Part shown: in pieces, positions 25,080 through 33,809 of the stretch
Position numbering within the stretch: the stretch's first letter is position 1
How the letters are laid out: each line of letters begins with the position of its first letter
Assembly (NCBI GenBank): GCA_963732865.1
Contig: CAVTBC010000004.1
Coordinates: 372,001-436,000, forward strand
Reading direction: 5' to 3'
From: JADLGL01 sp963732865
GTDB taxonomy: Bacteria > Pseudomonadota > Alphaproteobacteria > Rhizobiales > Kaistiaceae
DNA length: 64,000 nucleotides
Notes under the pieces: generated by a model
What the model saw: the letters and a program-made list of their open reading frames with translations, nothing else
The model's database searches: none
Told to the model about the DNA's origin: nothing
Translations under genes and position numbers: made by a program

Positions 25080-26501
25080 TCAGCCGACCTCCGCCGGCCT
25101 GACGGCCGGCTTCAGCGCAAAGCCGATCCAACTGCGCAGACCGAGGCGCGTATAGACGATGATCGCCAGCGAGGTCGCCTCGACGATGAAGGCGGTCGCG
25201 GTAGCCATCGCCGCGCCATAGAGCCCGAAATGCGGGATGAGCAGGAAGTTCAGCGAGGCGTTCAGGGCAAACACCGACACGTAGATCACCGCGCAGATCC
25301 GCTGTTCGCCGGACATCGTCAGGATGCTCTCCGCCGGACCGACCGAGGCGCGCGCCACGAGGCCGATGATGAAGATGAAGAACAGCGGTGCGCCTTCGGT
25401 GAAGCTCGCGCCGAACAGCGACAGCAGCGGTTTGCCGACGATGAGGAGCACCACGGAGATCGCCAGGGAGGGCCAGAACGTCCAGTGCAGCGTATCGCGA
25501 ATGAAGGATTCGAGGCGGGCCCGATTGCCGGAATAATAGTATTTCGAAAAGCGGTTTGCGGCCGCGGCGCGCACTGCGAAATAGACGAAATGAACCAACG
25601 CGAGCGTCTTCACCGTGGCGAAGTAGACGGCAGCCTTGGCCGGCTCCATCAGGACGCCGACGGCGAGAATGTCGACGTTGGTCATCAGGTTGTAGAAACC
25701 CTCGACCAAAAACATCGGCATCGAAATGGCGATCCAGGTGACTGGCCGGTAGAGGCGGGGCCCGGCTGGAACCACCTTGCGGACGCGGCGCTGCAGACCG
25801 ACCGCTTGCACCACCGTCATCAAATAGCAGCCGGCGATCGACGCCCACATCGCGGTAATCGCGTCGGCCGTCGCGCCGAACTGCAGCGACAGGTACATGA
25901 AAAGCAGGATCGCCAGTGGGCGGTAGATGAAGGTCGGACCGAAGGATAGGCCTGGCCAGGAGAAGGCGCGGGAGATGCCGTCCTGAATCTCGCCGACGGC
26001 GATCATCGGTAGGCAGATTGCGGCCAGGAAAAAGGGCATCACGTAATAATTGGCGAGATGGTCGCCGAAGAGCCAAAGGGCGCCGGCGCCAAGCAGTGCG
26101 ACGATCGTCGACGAGGCGAGCCCATACAGGCGGGCGCCGACGATGATGCCGCGCAGCAGGCCGTCCTGCTTGCTGGCGAGATATTCCGGGATGAAGCGAA
26201 GCGGCGAGACCTGGAAGCCGAAGCTGGCGAAGCTGCTTAGCAGCACCACCGCCACCCAGACGACGACGAACACGCCATATTCGTTCTCGCCCATCCAGCG
26301 CGCCATCAGGGCCTGCGAGCCAAGGGCTATCAGGGCGCTGACCACGCGGGTGGCGAAGGCGAACAACGCCACGCGGCGCGCCGCGGAACGATCGTCCGCC
26401 GGCGAAATCGTCTCGTCGATAATGGTCGCAAGGGGCGCCAGCCGGCCGCGTAATGGTCCGGGCCGCATCCGCTCGACAAGCGCCGAAACTGACAGCCGCA
26501 C
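25080..26501 (-). CDS. Polysaccharide/lipid flippase (MOP superfamily)
   Basis: A 473-aa integral membrane protein with about 12-14 predicted helices, of the polysaccharide-exporter branch of the MOP superfamily (Wzx/MurJ-like). Helices include FATRVVSALIALGSQALMA near residue 50 and several in the C-terminal half. Typical small-residue patterns are VSALIALGSQALMARWMGENEYG at the first helix and PLRFIPEYL soon after. It should flip a lipid-linked glycan across the inner membrane. It is the first gene of the cassette. No glycosyltransferase is next to it, so the cargo must be made elsewhere. Confidence 0.85.
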   Translation of the reverse strand: MRLSVSALVERMRPGPLRGRLAPLATIIDETISPADDRSAARRVALFAFATRVVSALIALGSQALMARWMGENEYGVFVVVWVAVVLLSSFASFGFQVSPLRFIPEYLASKQDGLLRGIIVGARLYGLASSTIVALLGAGALWLFGDHLANYYVMPFFLAAICLPMIAVGEIQDGISRAFSWPGLSFGPTFIYRPLAILLFMYLSLQFGATADAITAMWASIAGCYLMTVVQAVGLQRRVRKVVPAGPRLYRPVTWIAISMPMFLVEGFYNLMTNVDILAVGVLMEPAKAAVYFATVKTLALVHFVYFAVRAAAANRFSKYYYSGNRARLESFIRDTLHWTFWPSLAISVVLLIVGKPLLSLFGASFTEGAPLFFIFIIGLVARASVGPAESILTMSGEQRICAVIYVSVFALNASLNFLLIPHFGLYGAAMATATAFIVEATSLAIIVYTRLGLRSWIGFALKPAVRPAEVG

Positions 26502-26672
26502 CGTGCCTTCTCCTCGGCGTCAAGACGTCGATAGTCATACCGAACCGCATTTTAAGAATTGGTTGGACGGTCGTTAGACTTGTAGGGTGCCATGGTAACA
26601 GGGTGGCAACCCTAACAACTGCCTAACTGCCATTAACCTTGACGAGACTTAGGTCGGAGATGGCCGAAACCC

Positions 26673-27803
26673 TCAGAACCCGGTAGGGCGCGGCCGGGGT
26701 AGCGGTATGCCGGTGAGGACGACGGTCGATCCAGTATAGCCAAGAACGTCGGTCGGGCGGGGGTCGGGCAAGCGGATGGTGACGCGCAGATGCGCGTTGA
26801 GGTCGGCGCCGCCGGTGTAAACGACGACCGGCGCCGGCAAGGGTGGCGGTTCCCCGAAGGCCGCGACGAGTTGGTCGTGCTGCACGGATTCATCCATGTT
26901 GCCATCCGTGCCGCCGGGGCAGATCTCGCTGCGCAGGCTGACCGGCTGGGCTATGGGCGAGGCCGGTGCGAAATTGTTGATCGAGGGCGTGTTGAGCACT
27001 GCCGGCGCGGCGAAGCCGGCGTCAAGGAGCTGCCCAGCGGTGACCGCGCGCTCGACGGCGTCGTCGGCGCCGAGAACCACCGCGACGAGCGAACGCCCGC
27101 CGCGCGTCGCTGTGGCGACGAGATTGAAGCCGGCGGCGCAGATATAGCCCGTCTTCATGCCGGTGGCGCCGGGGTAGAATTCGAGGAGGCTGTTGCCGGC
27201 CGGCATGATCGTGTTGCCGTATTGAATCTCCGGAATGCCGAAGAGATCATGGAACTGCGGGAAGCCGAGCCAGATCGTCCGCGCCAGAAGGGCGAGGTCG
27301 CGTGCGGTGGAATGCTGGCCGGTACCTGGCAGCCCGTGCGGATTGATGTAATGCGTGCCGGTAAGCCCGAGGCGGCTGGCGGTGTCGTTCATTTCCGCGA
27401 CGAAGGCCGCTTCGCTGCCGCCCATCATTTCCGCAACCGCAACGGCGACGTCGTTGGCCGATTTCACGATCAACATTTTCAACGCGTTCTCGACGGTGAT
27501 GACCGTCCCGGCCGGAAAGCCCATGCGGGCCGGCTGGACGTCGGTGGCGTGAGCCGAGATCGTGACCGGCGAGTTCAATTGCAGGCGGCCGTCAGCGAGG
27601 GCCTGGAAGACGATGTAGATCGTCATCAGCTTGGTCAGCGAGGCGGCGTACCAATATTCACCGGACTCGTGTTCGGCGAGCACCTGGCCGGTGCCCAGAT
27701 CGACGAGGATGTAGGGCGAATCGGCGGCGCGCGCCGTGGTGGCCACGAGCAGGACAAAGGTGATCGTCGCCGCAATGAACCGGCGGAATTGTCTAAGCGT
27801 CAT
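26673..27803 (-). CDS. D-alanyl-D-alanine carboxypeptidase (PBP5/6 family)
   Basis: A 376-aa periplasmic penicillin-binding enzyme that trims the terminal D-Ala of peptidoglycan stem peptides. The signal peptide covers about residues 1-26. The active site is complete: S55-x-x-K58 (ASLTKLM), S116-A-N118 and K218-T-G220. The C-terminal 100 residues differ from the beta-sheet domain of PBP5 and are Pro-rich (LPRPRPTGF at the end). No amphipathic anchor helix is obvious. The gene stands alone. Confidence 0.92.
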   Translation of the reverse strand: MTLRQFRRFIAATITFVLLVATTARAADSPYILVDLGTGQVLAEHESGEYWYAASLTKLMTIYIVFQALADGRLQLNSPVTISAHATDVQPARMGFPAGTVITVENALKMLIVKSANDVAVAVAEMMGGSEAAFVAEMNDTASRLGLTGTHYINPHGLPGTGQHSTARDLALLARTIWLGFPQFHDLFGIPEIQYGNTIMPAGNSLLEFYPGATGMKTGYICAAGFNLVATATRGGRSLVAVVLGADDAVERAVTAGQLLDAGFAAPAVLNTPSINNFAPASPIAQPVSLRSEICPGGTDGNMDESVQHDQLVAAFGEPPPLPAPVVVYTGGADLNAHLRVTIRLPDPRPTDVLGYTGSTVVLTGIPLPRPRPTGF

Positions 27804-27909
27804 CGATCCCCAACTCGGCGGCGCGGCGAAGCAGGTGAACTAGAGCGTTGCGCCCGGTGATGCAAAAGGGGGAAGGCGGCAAAGCGATGACAATCGCGAC
27901 ATTCGCCGC

Positions 27910-28773
27910 CTAGGGCTTCGCTTCCGGCTCGGCGGCGGGTGGCGTTTCGGCGGGGTTCGGCGCTGTCGGCGCGGCCGCCCGCGGCTTGCCGATGCGCCGC
28001 AGCGCCAGACCCCAGCGCGTCATCGCCGCTTCGAGTTCGGGCGCCGACCAACCGCGTGGCGGGCGGACGAAAAGATAGTGGTGCGCAATGGCCACGACGA
28101 GCAGCGTCAGCGACCAGGAGATCAGCACGTCGGAAAGGAAATGGCCGCCGAAGGCGATGCGGTTGAGCGAAAAGATGATCGCCAGCACGATGGTGACGAT
28201 TGCGACCCGGCTTCGCCAGGCGATCGGCACGACCAGCGCCAGGGCGAGCAGCCAGATCGCCGAGGACGCCTCGCCGGAAACGAAGGAGCAATTGTGCGTG
28301 CAGGCGCCGGCTATGTGCCACACCTCGACGAAGGGCGATTGGCCGCCGAAGTCGATGACATTCACCGGACGCGGCCGGCCCCAGAAAGACTTGAGGATGG
28401 CGTTGACGATGATGCCGGTTGCAATGGCCAGCGTCGACAGCAGGAAGATCGACGTCCGCGGCGCGATCAGGCTCTTGCGCAGCGGCAAGGCGAGCTTCAG
28501 GGCGAGCGACAGCAAACACGCACCGGCGATCAGCCAGAGCAGCACCGCCGCCAAACCGCGCACCCAGATGAAGGCCGGCACGTGCGAGGCGGCGAAGCCA
28601 TATTCGGGATCGTAGAAGAGGTTGCTGAACCAGATGTCGAGATGGGGGAACAGCAGGAAGAACAGCGACAGGGCGATGCTGATGATGAGCAGCGTTCGCA
28701 CCGGACCGAAATGCCAGCGCCACCAGGGGCGATGCGGTGGCGGCGGCGCGGCGGGTTCGGCTTCGACATTCAT
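27910..28773 (-). CDS. PAP2-family membrane phosphatase
   Basis: An integral membrane phosphatase of the PAP2/lipid phosphatase family. The three catalytic motifs are KSFWGRPRP, CSFVSGEASSA and RIAFGGHFLSDVLI. Six helices can be counted. The family dephosphorylates lipids such as undecaprenyl diphosphate, phosphatidic acid or lipid A. The C-terminal tail is Pro/Ala-rich. I take the ATG of MNVEAEP (28773) as start because it leaves room for promoters before the divergent LysE gene. A GTG at 28836 in the same frame is possible and would give 308 aa. Confidence 0.82.
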   Translation of the reverse strand: MNVEAEPAAPPPPHRPWWRWHFGPVRTLLIISIALSLFFLLFPHLDIWFSNLFYDPEYGFAASHVPAFIWVRGLAAVLLWLIAGACLLSLALKLALPLRKSLIAPRTSIFLLSTLAIATGIIVNAILKSFWGRPRPVNVIDFGGQSPFVEVWHIAGACTHNCSFVSGEASSAIWLLALALVVPIAWRSRVAIVTIVLAIIFSLNRIAFGGHFLSDVLISWSLTLLVVAIAHHYLFVRPPRGWSAPELEAAMTRWGLALRRIGKPRAAAPTAPNPAETPPAAEPEAKP

Positions 28774-28859
28774 GCCGGACGGGATAGGGCGTGCCGGCGG
28801 AATTGTCACGTCCGGGCCGTTTTGGGCTATAGACACGCCGTCGTTCCGGGAGCCGTCTC

Positions 28860-29501
28860 ATGGCTGGGCTATCGCTAACACCGCTTGGGCTCACGGCCTT
28901 TCTGGCCACCGTCATCGTGCTGGCGCTGACGCCCGGCCCGGACATGATCCTTTATCTCGGCAAGGCGATTTCGCAATCTCGCAAGGCGGGACTGATCACC
29001 TTTGCTGGCGCTGCGAGCGGGCTGCTGGTCCACACCACGCTCGCCGCCGTTGGCCTTTCGGCCCTCTTGGCGGCGTCGGCGACCGCCTTCACGATCGTCA
29101 AGATCGCCGGGGCGCTCTATCTCCTCTATCTCGCCTATGGCGCGATCCGGCACGGATCGGCCTTTAGCCTGGAAACGGCCGGCGGGACGGAATTGGCCGG
29201 AACGCTCTACGTGAAGGGCCTGTTGGTCAATCTGCTCAACCCGAAGATCATCGTCTTCTTTCTGACGCTGCTGCCGCAGTTCATCACGGTCGATGGCCCG
29301 AATGTGCGGCTGACGCTGCTGGTTCTTGGCGTCAGCGCCATCGTCATCTCCGTACCGATCTGCGTGGCGCAAATCATGGCTGCCTCGGCAATTGCGCGCT
29401 TCCTCAAGCGGTCGCGTTGGGCGATGCGTATGGTCGACTTCACCTTCGCCGGCGTGATGAGCGCGTTTGCGGTCAAGCTGGCGCTGAGTGAAGGACGCTA
29501 G
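28860..29501 (+). CDS. LysE family translocator
   Basis: A 213-aa inner-membrane exporter of the LysE/RhtB family, which excretes amino acids or related metabolites. The family pattern LTPGPDMILYLGKAISQSRKAG is split over residues 23-44, and the conserved KGLLVNLLNPKIIVFF is near residue 120. Six hydrophobic segments can be seen. The GGGAG ribosome site is 6 bases before the ATG. The substrate is unknown. Confidence 0.9.
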   Translation: MAGLSLTPLGLTAFLATVIVLALTPGPDMILYLGKAISQSRKAGLITFAGAASGLLVHTTLAAVGLSALLAASATAFTIVKIAGALYLLYLAYGAIRHGSAFSLETAGGTELAGTLYVKGLLVNLLNPKIIVFFLTLLPQFITVDGPNVRLTLLVLGVSAIVISVPICVAQIMAASAIARFLKRSRWAMRMVDFTFAGVMSAFAVKLALSEGR

Positions 29502-29540
29502 GGCCGCTTGTCGCGGTCGTTGTCCGCCGGGTGAGAATTG

Positions 29541-30122
29541 ATGTCGAAGGAAGTCTTGAGCGGCGTCGCGATCGTTCTGACCTTCGCGGCGTTCCTCCCC
29601 TATATCCGCTCGATCTTCAAAGGGACGACCAGGCCGCACGTCTTTTCCTGGGTGATCTGGGGATCGGTGACCTTCGTCAGCGGCGTCGCGGCGTTGACCG
29701 ACAAGGGCGGCGCGGGCGCCTGGCCGATCGTGGTGTCCGGCCTCATCACCATGTATGTCGCTGTGCTCGCCTATACGAAGCGCGGCTCGGTCACGATTTC
29801 CCGCCTCGACTGGTTCTTCCTCCTCACCGGCTTCACGGCATTGCCGGTGTGGTACGTCACCTCGGACCCGCTGTGGGCGGTCGTCATCCTGACCTCGGTC
29901 GATCTCATCGGCTTCGGCCCGATGGTGCGGAAGGTCTATTGGCATCCGTTCAGCGAACCGATGCCCTTCATGGCCATCATGGTGACGCGCAACATGGTCG
30001 CTATTGCGGCGCTGGAGAACTACTCGCTGACGACGGTGCTGTTTCCCGCGGCGACGGCGGCCGCGGCGCTTTCGGCGCTGGTGCTGATCTATGTCAGGCG
30101 CCGGCAACTGCCGGCGGTCTAG
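29541..30122 (+). CDS. Small polytopic membrane protein of unknown function
   Basis: A 193-aa membrane protein with about six hydrophobic segments. Near the first two helices it has LPYIRSIFKGTTRPHVFSW followed by WGSVTFVSG. This resembles the PQ-loop/SemiSWEET-like arrangement, where a Pro and a Trp sit at a helix kink, but I cannot assign it firmly. The ATG at 29541 is preceded by GGTGAGA. A TTG one codon earlier is less likely. It follows LysE by 39 bp and may be transcribed with it. Confidence 0.6.
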   Translation: MSKEVLSGVAIVLTFAAFLPYIRSIFKGTTRPHVFSWVIWGSVTFVSGVAALTDKGGAGAWPIVVSGLITMYVAVLAYTKRGSVTISRLDWFFLLTGFTALPVWYVTSDPLWAVVILTSVDLIGFGPMVRKVYWHPFSEPMPFMAIMVTRNMVAIAALENYSLTTVLFPAATAAAALSALVLIYVRRRQLPAV

Positions 30123-30125
30123 GCG

Positions 30126-31316
30126 CTACTCCGCCGGGATCATCGCCTCAAGCGCCATGCGTTCGCGGGCGTGCAGGCGCAGGCTCTCGCTCTTCAGCTG
30201 GCCGCAGGCGGCGAGGATGTCGCGGCCGCGCGGCGTGCGGATCGGCGAGGCGTAGCCGGCGCGGTTTACCACTTCGGCAAAGCGCTCGATCTGCTCCCAG
30301 TCGGAGCACTCGAAGGAATTGCCCGGCCAGGGATTGAACGGGATCAGATTGATCTTCGCCGGTATGCCGCGCAGCAGGCGGACGAGTTCGCGCGCGTCGG
30401 CGATCGAATCGTTGACTTCCTTCAGCATGACATATTCGAAGGTGATGCGGCGGGCGTTGGAAAGGCCAGGATAGGCGCGACAGGCCTCGATGAGCTGGGC
30501 GATTGGGTATCTCTTGTTGATCGGCACAAGTTCGTTGCGAAGATCGTCGCGCACCGCATGGAGCGAGATCGCCAGCATGGTACCGATTTCCTCGCCGGCC
30601 CGCTGGATCATCGGCACGACGCCGGCGGTGGACAGCGTGATGCGGCGGCGCGAAAGGCCGAGGCCGTCGCCATCGGCGGCGATCAGCAGCGCGTCGCGGA
30701 CATTGTCGAAATTGTAGAGCGGCTCGCCCATGCCCATCATGACGATGTTGGAGACCTTGCGGCCCTCCGGCGGGACGATCGCTCCGGCGGGCGTCGCGAC
30801 ATCCGGGAAGTCGCCGAGGCGGTCGCGGGCGAGCAGCAACTGGCCGAGGATCTCGTCGGCGCCGAGGTTGCGTACCATGGTCTGCGTACCGGTGTGGCAG
30901 AAGGCGCAGGCGAGCGTGCAGCCGACCTGGCTGGAGATGCACAGCGTGCCGCGGTCCGCCTCGGGGATGTAGACGGTCTCGACTTCGACCGGGCGGCCGG
31001 CGCCGCGCGGCGGGAAGCGGAGCAGCCATTTCACCGTGCCATCGGTCGAGCGCTGCTCGGTGACGATCTCGGGGCGGGCGAGGGTGAAGGTCTCGCCGAG
31101 GGCCGCGCGCAGATCCTTGGCGATGTTGCTCATCACGCCGAAATCGTTGGCGCCGCGAACATAGAGCCAGTGCCACAGCTGCGCCGCGCGCATGCGGCGC
31201 TGCTTTTCGGGCACGCCGATGCCGGCAAGCGCGTCGGCGATCGCATCGCGCGACAGACCGATCAGTGGCGGCAGGGCGGCTTGAGGGCCGCTTGTTTCAA
31301 CGCTCTGGGAGTTCAT
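30126..31316 (-). CDS. rlmN: 23S rRNA (adenine2503-C2) methyltransferase RlmN
   Basis: A 396-aa radical-SAM enzyme that methylates C2 of A2503 in 23S rRNA and A37 of some tRNAs. The iron-sulfur cluster Cys are C133, C137 and C140 (CTLACAFC). The catalytic Cys that forms the methyl-enzyme intermediate is in ILAACGQL, at about residue 371. NIVMMGMGEPLYNFDNV is the SAM/GEP motif. The length and the N-terminal helical domain are normal. The gene is convergent with the small membrane protein, three bases apart. Confidence 0.97.
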   Translation of the reverse strand: MNSQSVETSGPQAALPPLIGLSRDAIADALAGIGVPEKQRRMRAAQLWHWLYVRGANDFGVMSNIAKDLRAALGETFTLARPEIVTEQRSTDGTVKWLLRFPPRGAGRPVEVETVYIPEADRGTLCISSQVGCTLACAFCHTGTQTMVRNLGADEILGQLLLARDRLGDFPDVATPAGAIVPPEGRKVSNIVMMGMGEPLYNFDNVRDALLIAADGDGLGLSRRRITLSTAGVVPMIQRAGEEIGTMLAISLHAVRDDLRNELVPINKRYPIAQLIEACRAYPGLSNARRITFEYVMLKEVNDSIADARELVRLLRGIPAKINLIPFNPWPGNSFECSDWEQIERFAEVVNRAGYASPIRTPRGRDILAACGQLKSESLRLHARERMALEAMIPAE

Positions 31317-31359
31317 CGCGGCGGTCTACACCTCCGCGGGTAAAAAGCAACGGCGGCGG

Positions 31360-31878
31360 CTAGCCTGGGCACTCCTGGCCGACACGGTTGAGAGCCGCCG
31401 TGACGCCGCGCAGCGAATAGGTGTCGGTGGTGTCGGTACCGCGCTGGGACGTGCCGCGCACCGTCATCTGGATGCCGCGCTGCATGGCGACGACGAGGTC
31501 ACTCTCCTGATCGAGGTTGGAGAGCCAGGCGCCGTCATTGATGGTAAAGAAGTTGAACTGCGTGTCCTGGTCGATGGTCACGGTCGCGGTGGACTGTTCG
31601 GCGAAGGGATAGCCGATGATAATGCTCGCTTCATTGTGGACGCTGCGGCTCGGCCAGGTCGACAGCATGAAATAGATGCCGCCGCGATTGACGCCGGTGG
31701 GCGCCGTGTTCTGCGGCTGCGAGACGGCAAAGCAGACCCGGCCGGTGGAACTGTTGGCGACATAGACCGACCAGTCATCATAGGTGGCGATGCGCTCGGC
31801 GGTATCCGTCGTTTGGGCGGTCGCGATAGAGACACCGGCAACGAGCAGCACAAGAGCGGAGGTGAGGCGTTTCAGCAT
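31360..31878 (-). CDS. IalB-family periplasmic protein, copy 2
   Basis: A 172-aa secreted protein of the invasion-associated locus B family, common in Hyphomicrobiales. The signal peptide ends near ATAQ-TTD (residues 1-23). Conserved points are DDWSVYV, TGRVCFAVSQPQN and the C-terminal QECPG; the two Cys probably form a disulfide. The function is unresolved; in Bartonella it aids erythrocyte invasion, but the family is common in free-living relatives. The in-frame upstream codons to 31977 are not used because they run into the neighbouring gene. Confidence 0.85.
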   Translation of the reverse strand: MLKRLTSALVLLVAGVSIATAQTTDTAERIATYDDWSVYVANSSTGRVCFAVSQPQNTAPTGVNRGGIYFMLSTWPSRSVHNEASIIIGYPFAEQSTATVTIDQDTQFNFFTINDGAWLSNLDQESDLVVAMQRGIQMTVRGTSQRGTDTTDTYSLRGVTAALNRVGQECPG

Positions 31879-31897
31879 GATCTTTCCTGTGCGTCGG

Positions 31898-32413
31898 TCA
31901 TGAGCATTCCTGGGCCGACCGGGCCAGCGCCGCCGTGACGCCGATGAGAGAATAGGTGTCCGTGGTGTTGGTGCCACGCGTCGAGCGTGCCGTCACGACC
32001 ATGCTGCGGCCGCGCGTCATCGCTTCGGTGAGCAGGCGATCCTCGACCTCGGTCGGCAACCAAGCTCCTTCGTCCTGCGTAATGGTCATGGTGAAGGTGG
32101 TCTCGCCGTCGATCGTCACCGTCACGCTGGTTGCGAGCGGGTAGCCCATTTCGATGTGCGTTTCGTTCTGGACGCCCGGGGTCGGCCAATCGGTCACCAT
32201 GAAAATGATGTCGCCGCGGGTCACGTTGGTCGGCTGGCTGCTCGTCGGCCGGGCGGCGATGAAGCAGGTCTTGCCGTCCGGGCCGTCGATAACATGCACA
32301 TCCCAATTGTCGAAGCGCGCCACCGGATCGCCCGTCGTCTGGGCGGCTGCGGGCGCGCTGATGCAAGCCAGGATCAAGGCTGCCGTCGCAAAGCGGGAAA
32401 ACTGAACTTTCAT
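31898..32413 (-). CDS. IalB-family periplasmic protein, copy 1
   Basis: A 171-aa paralogue of the next gene, from tandem duplication. The signal peptide ends near AAAQ-TTG. The same features are present: FDNWDVHV, DGKTCFIA, RGTNTTDTYSL and the C-terminal QECS. It lies 19 bp before the second copy and is surely co-transcribed with it. The two differ widely outside the conserved points, so they are not a recent copy. Confidence 0.85.
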   Translation of the reverse strand: MKVQFSRFATAALILACISAPAAAQTTGDPVARFDNWDVHVIDGPDGKTCFIAARPTSSQPTNVTRGDIIFMVTDWPTPGVQNETHIEMGYPLATSVTVTIDGETTFTMTITQDEGAWLPTEVEDRLLTEAMTRGRSMVVTARSTRGTNTTDTYSLIGVTAALARSAQECS

Positions 32414-32602
32414 GCGATCGCGTCGGCCGATTCTTCCGCGAAAACAACGCGTGACTGAGGCCAGTCACGGTGCGTCCGACATGGTTACTTTTTGGTGAAT
32501 TTGAGAACCCTGGTCGCATCGGCGCCGCTAGAAACGGCGCGAAATCTATCCGACCCGGGTTGAAGCGGAATTGGGGCGAGAGTTTGGCTGCCGCCCGGCG
32601 CC

Positions 32603-32998
32603 TCAGGTCAGATGCTCGTCGAGGGCCTGGCGGGCGGCGTCGCGATGCCGCGGCAGGATATGCGAGCCGACCATCGTCAGCGCTCCGAACAGCACGGTGA
32701 CGTCGTCGGCGAAGCCGGTGCCGATGATGAAGTCCGGGATCAAGTCGAGCGGCAGGACGAAATAGGCGAGCGCGCCGAAAAGCGTGGTCCGTACACGGAC
32801 CGGAGTGGTGCGGTCGATGGCGCAATAATAGCCGGCCACGACATCCTCGATGAAGGGGATCTGCCGTGCGGCCCGGCGCAGCGTGCGCCAGAAACGGCGA
32901 CGCACGGTTTTTTCACGCGCCGGCCCGTCGGGGACGATGATCTCGCCGAAATGCACCGTTTCCGTTTCGCTCATGCCGCGCCTCCACCTGAGCTGCAA
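32603..32998 (-). CDS. YkvA/DUF1232 family membrane protein
   Basis: A 131-aa protein of the DUF1232 (YkvA) family. The family hallmark LPLDLIPDFIIGTGFADD spans residues 81-98 and marks a hairpin of two hydrophobic segments. The function is unknown. The N terminus is charged and cytoplasmic. It is followed on the same strand, upstream, by the thpR-like gene. Confidence 0.85.
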   Translation of the reverse strand: MQLRWRRGMSETETVHFGEIIVPDGPAREKTVRRRFWRTLRRAARQIPFIEDVVAGYYCAIDRTTPVRVRTTLFGALAYFVLPLDLIPDFIIGTGFADDVTVLFGALTMVGSHILPRHRDAARQALDEHLT

Positions 32999-33034
32999 AG
33001 ATGGTGGCGCCGAGCGCCCATGCCAAGCGTCTTC

Positions 33035-33580
33035 CTACGCAGCCTCGGCGATCAGCGGGTAGCTTTCCTCGACGATATAGGGTCCGCCGCCCACCGATTC
33101 TCGGGCGGAGAAGAGGACGAACTGGTCAACGAGGAAGGGCGGCACAAAGAGCCCGCCGCGCAGCGACAGATAGTCCGCGATCTGCCGTTCGGGTGTCCCC
33201 CTGATGCGGGCCAGCGTGATGTGCGGTGTGTATTTGCGGGGCTCGGCCGGGAGGCCGAGACGCTGCATCAGCCGCTCATGTTCGGCCTGGAGTTCGATCA
33301 AGTCGCGCGAAGGAGCGATGGTGGCGACGATCGAATGCGGCCGTTTCGAACCGAATGAGGCGAGCCCGTCGATGCGCAACTGGAAGCTTCGACGACGGAC
33401 CCGCGCCAGCATTTCGGCGATCTCGACCGCCATCCGGCCATCGATATCGCCGACGAAGCGCAGGGTGAGATGGTAGTTTTCCGGGTCGATCCAGCGGGCG
33501 CCGGGAAGGCCGCCCTTGAGCAAGGCCAACTGATTGCGGGCCAATGCGGGAATTTCGATGCCGGTGAAAAGCCGTGGCAT
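33035..33580 (-). CDS. thpR: RNA 2',3'-cyclic phosphodiesterase (2H family)
   Basis: A 181-aa 2H phosphoesterase with both catalytic HxT motifs: HLTLRFVG near residue 40 and HITLARI near 125. It hydrolyses 2',3'-cyclic phosphate RNA ends and was formerly called 2'-5' RNA ligase. I place the start at the ATG of MPRLFTGIEIP. It has GGGGGA as ribosome site just upstream; the TTG at 33598 in the same frame is less likely. It is divergent from the YbhL-type gene. Confidence 0.9.
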   Translation of the reverse strand: MPRLFTGIEIPALARNQLALLKGGLPGARWIDPENYHLTLRFVGDIDGRMAVEIAEMLARVRRRSFQLRIDGLASFGSKRPHSIVATIAPSRDLIELQAEHERLMQRLGLPAEPRKYTPHITLARIRGTPERQIADYLSLRGGLFVPPFLVDQFVLFSARESVGGGPYIVEESYPLIAEAA

Positions 33581-33598
33581 GACATCCCCCGAAAACAA

Positions 33599-33809
33599 AT
33601 CACGGACGGTCTAAGATCGGGCCGACGACGCCAACCTGTAAAGAGCCGGACCCCGCTCGACCGCCAAAGGGCGCGTGGGCAAGGGTTTCCGCAACCATCG
33701 GGACGATATGCCGCCGATCTGGGCTTGCCTGAAATGGGGCAACCCACCATATTCCTGCCAAGGCGGAATGCGAGATTCTGCCTACCTTTTGATATGAGGA
33801 CTGACCTCG
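33599..33809 (+). other. 211-bp leader region of the YbhL-type gene
   Basis: It separates thpR from the Bax-inhibitor-type gene. A conserved ybhL leader RNA is known upstream of this gene type in alphaproteobacteria. A weak stem, GGGCTTGCC with GGGCAACCC near 33720-33745, may be part of such a structure, but I cannot confirm it. Confidence 0.35.

Noticed and set aside
23834..25102. 422-codon plus-strand ORF opposite the acetyltransferase gene
   Set aside because: Antisense shadow; the minus-strand product has clear family motifs and tight operon spacing.
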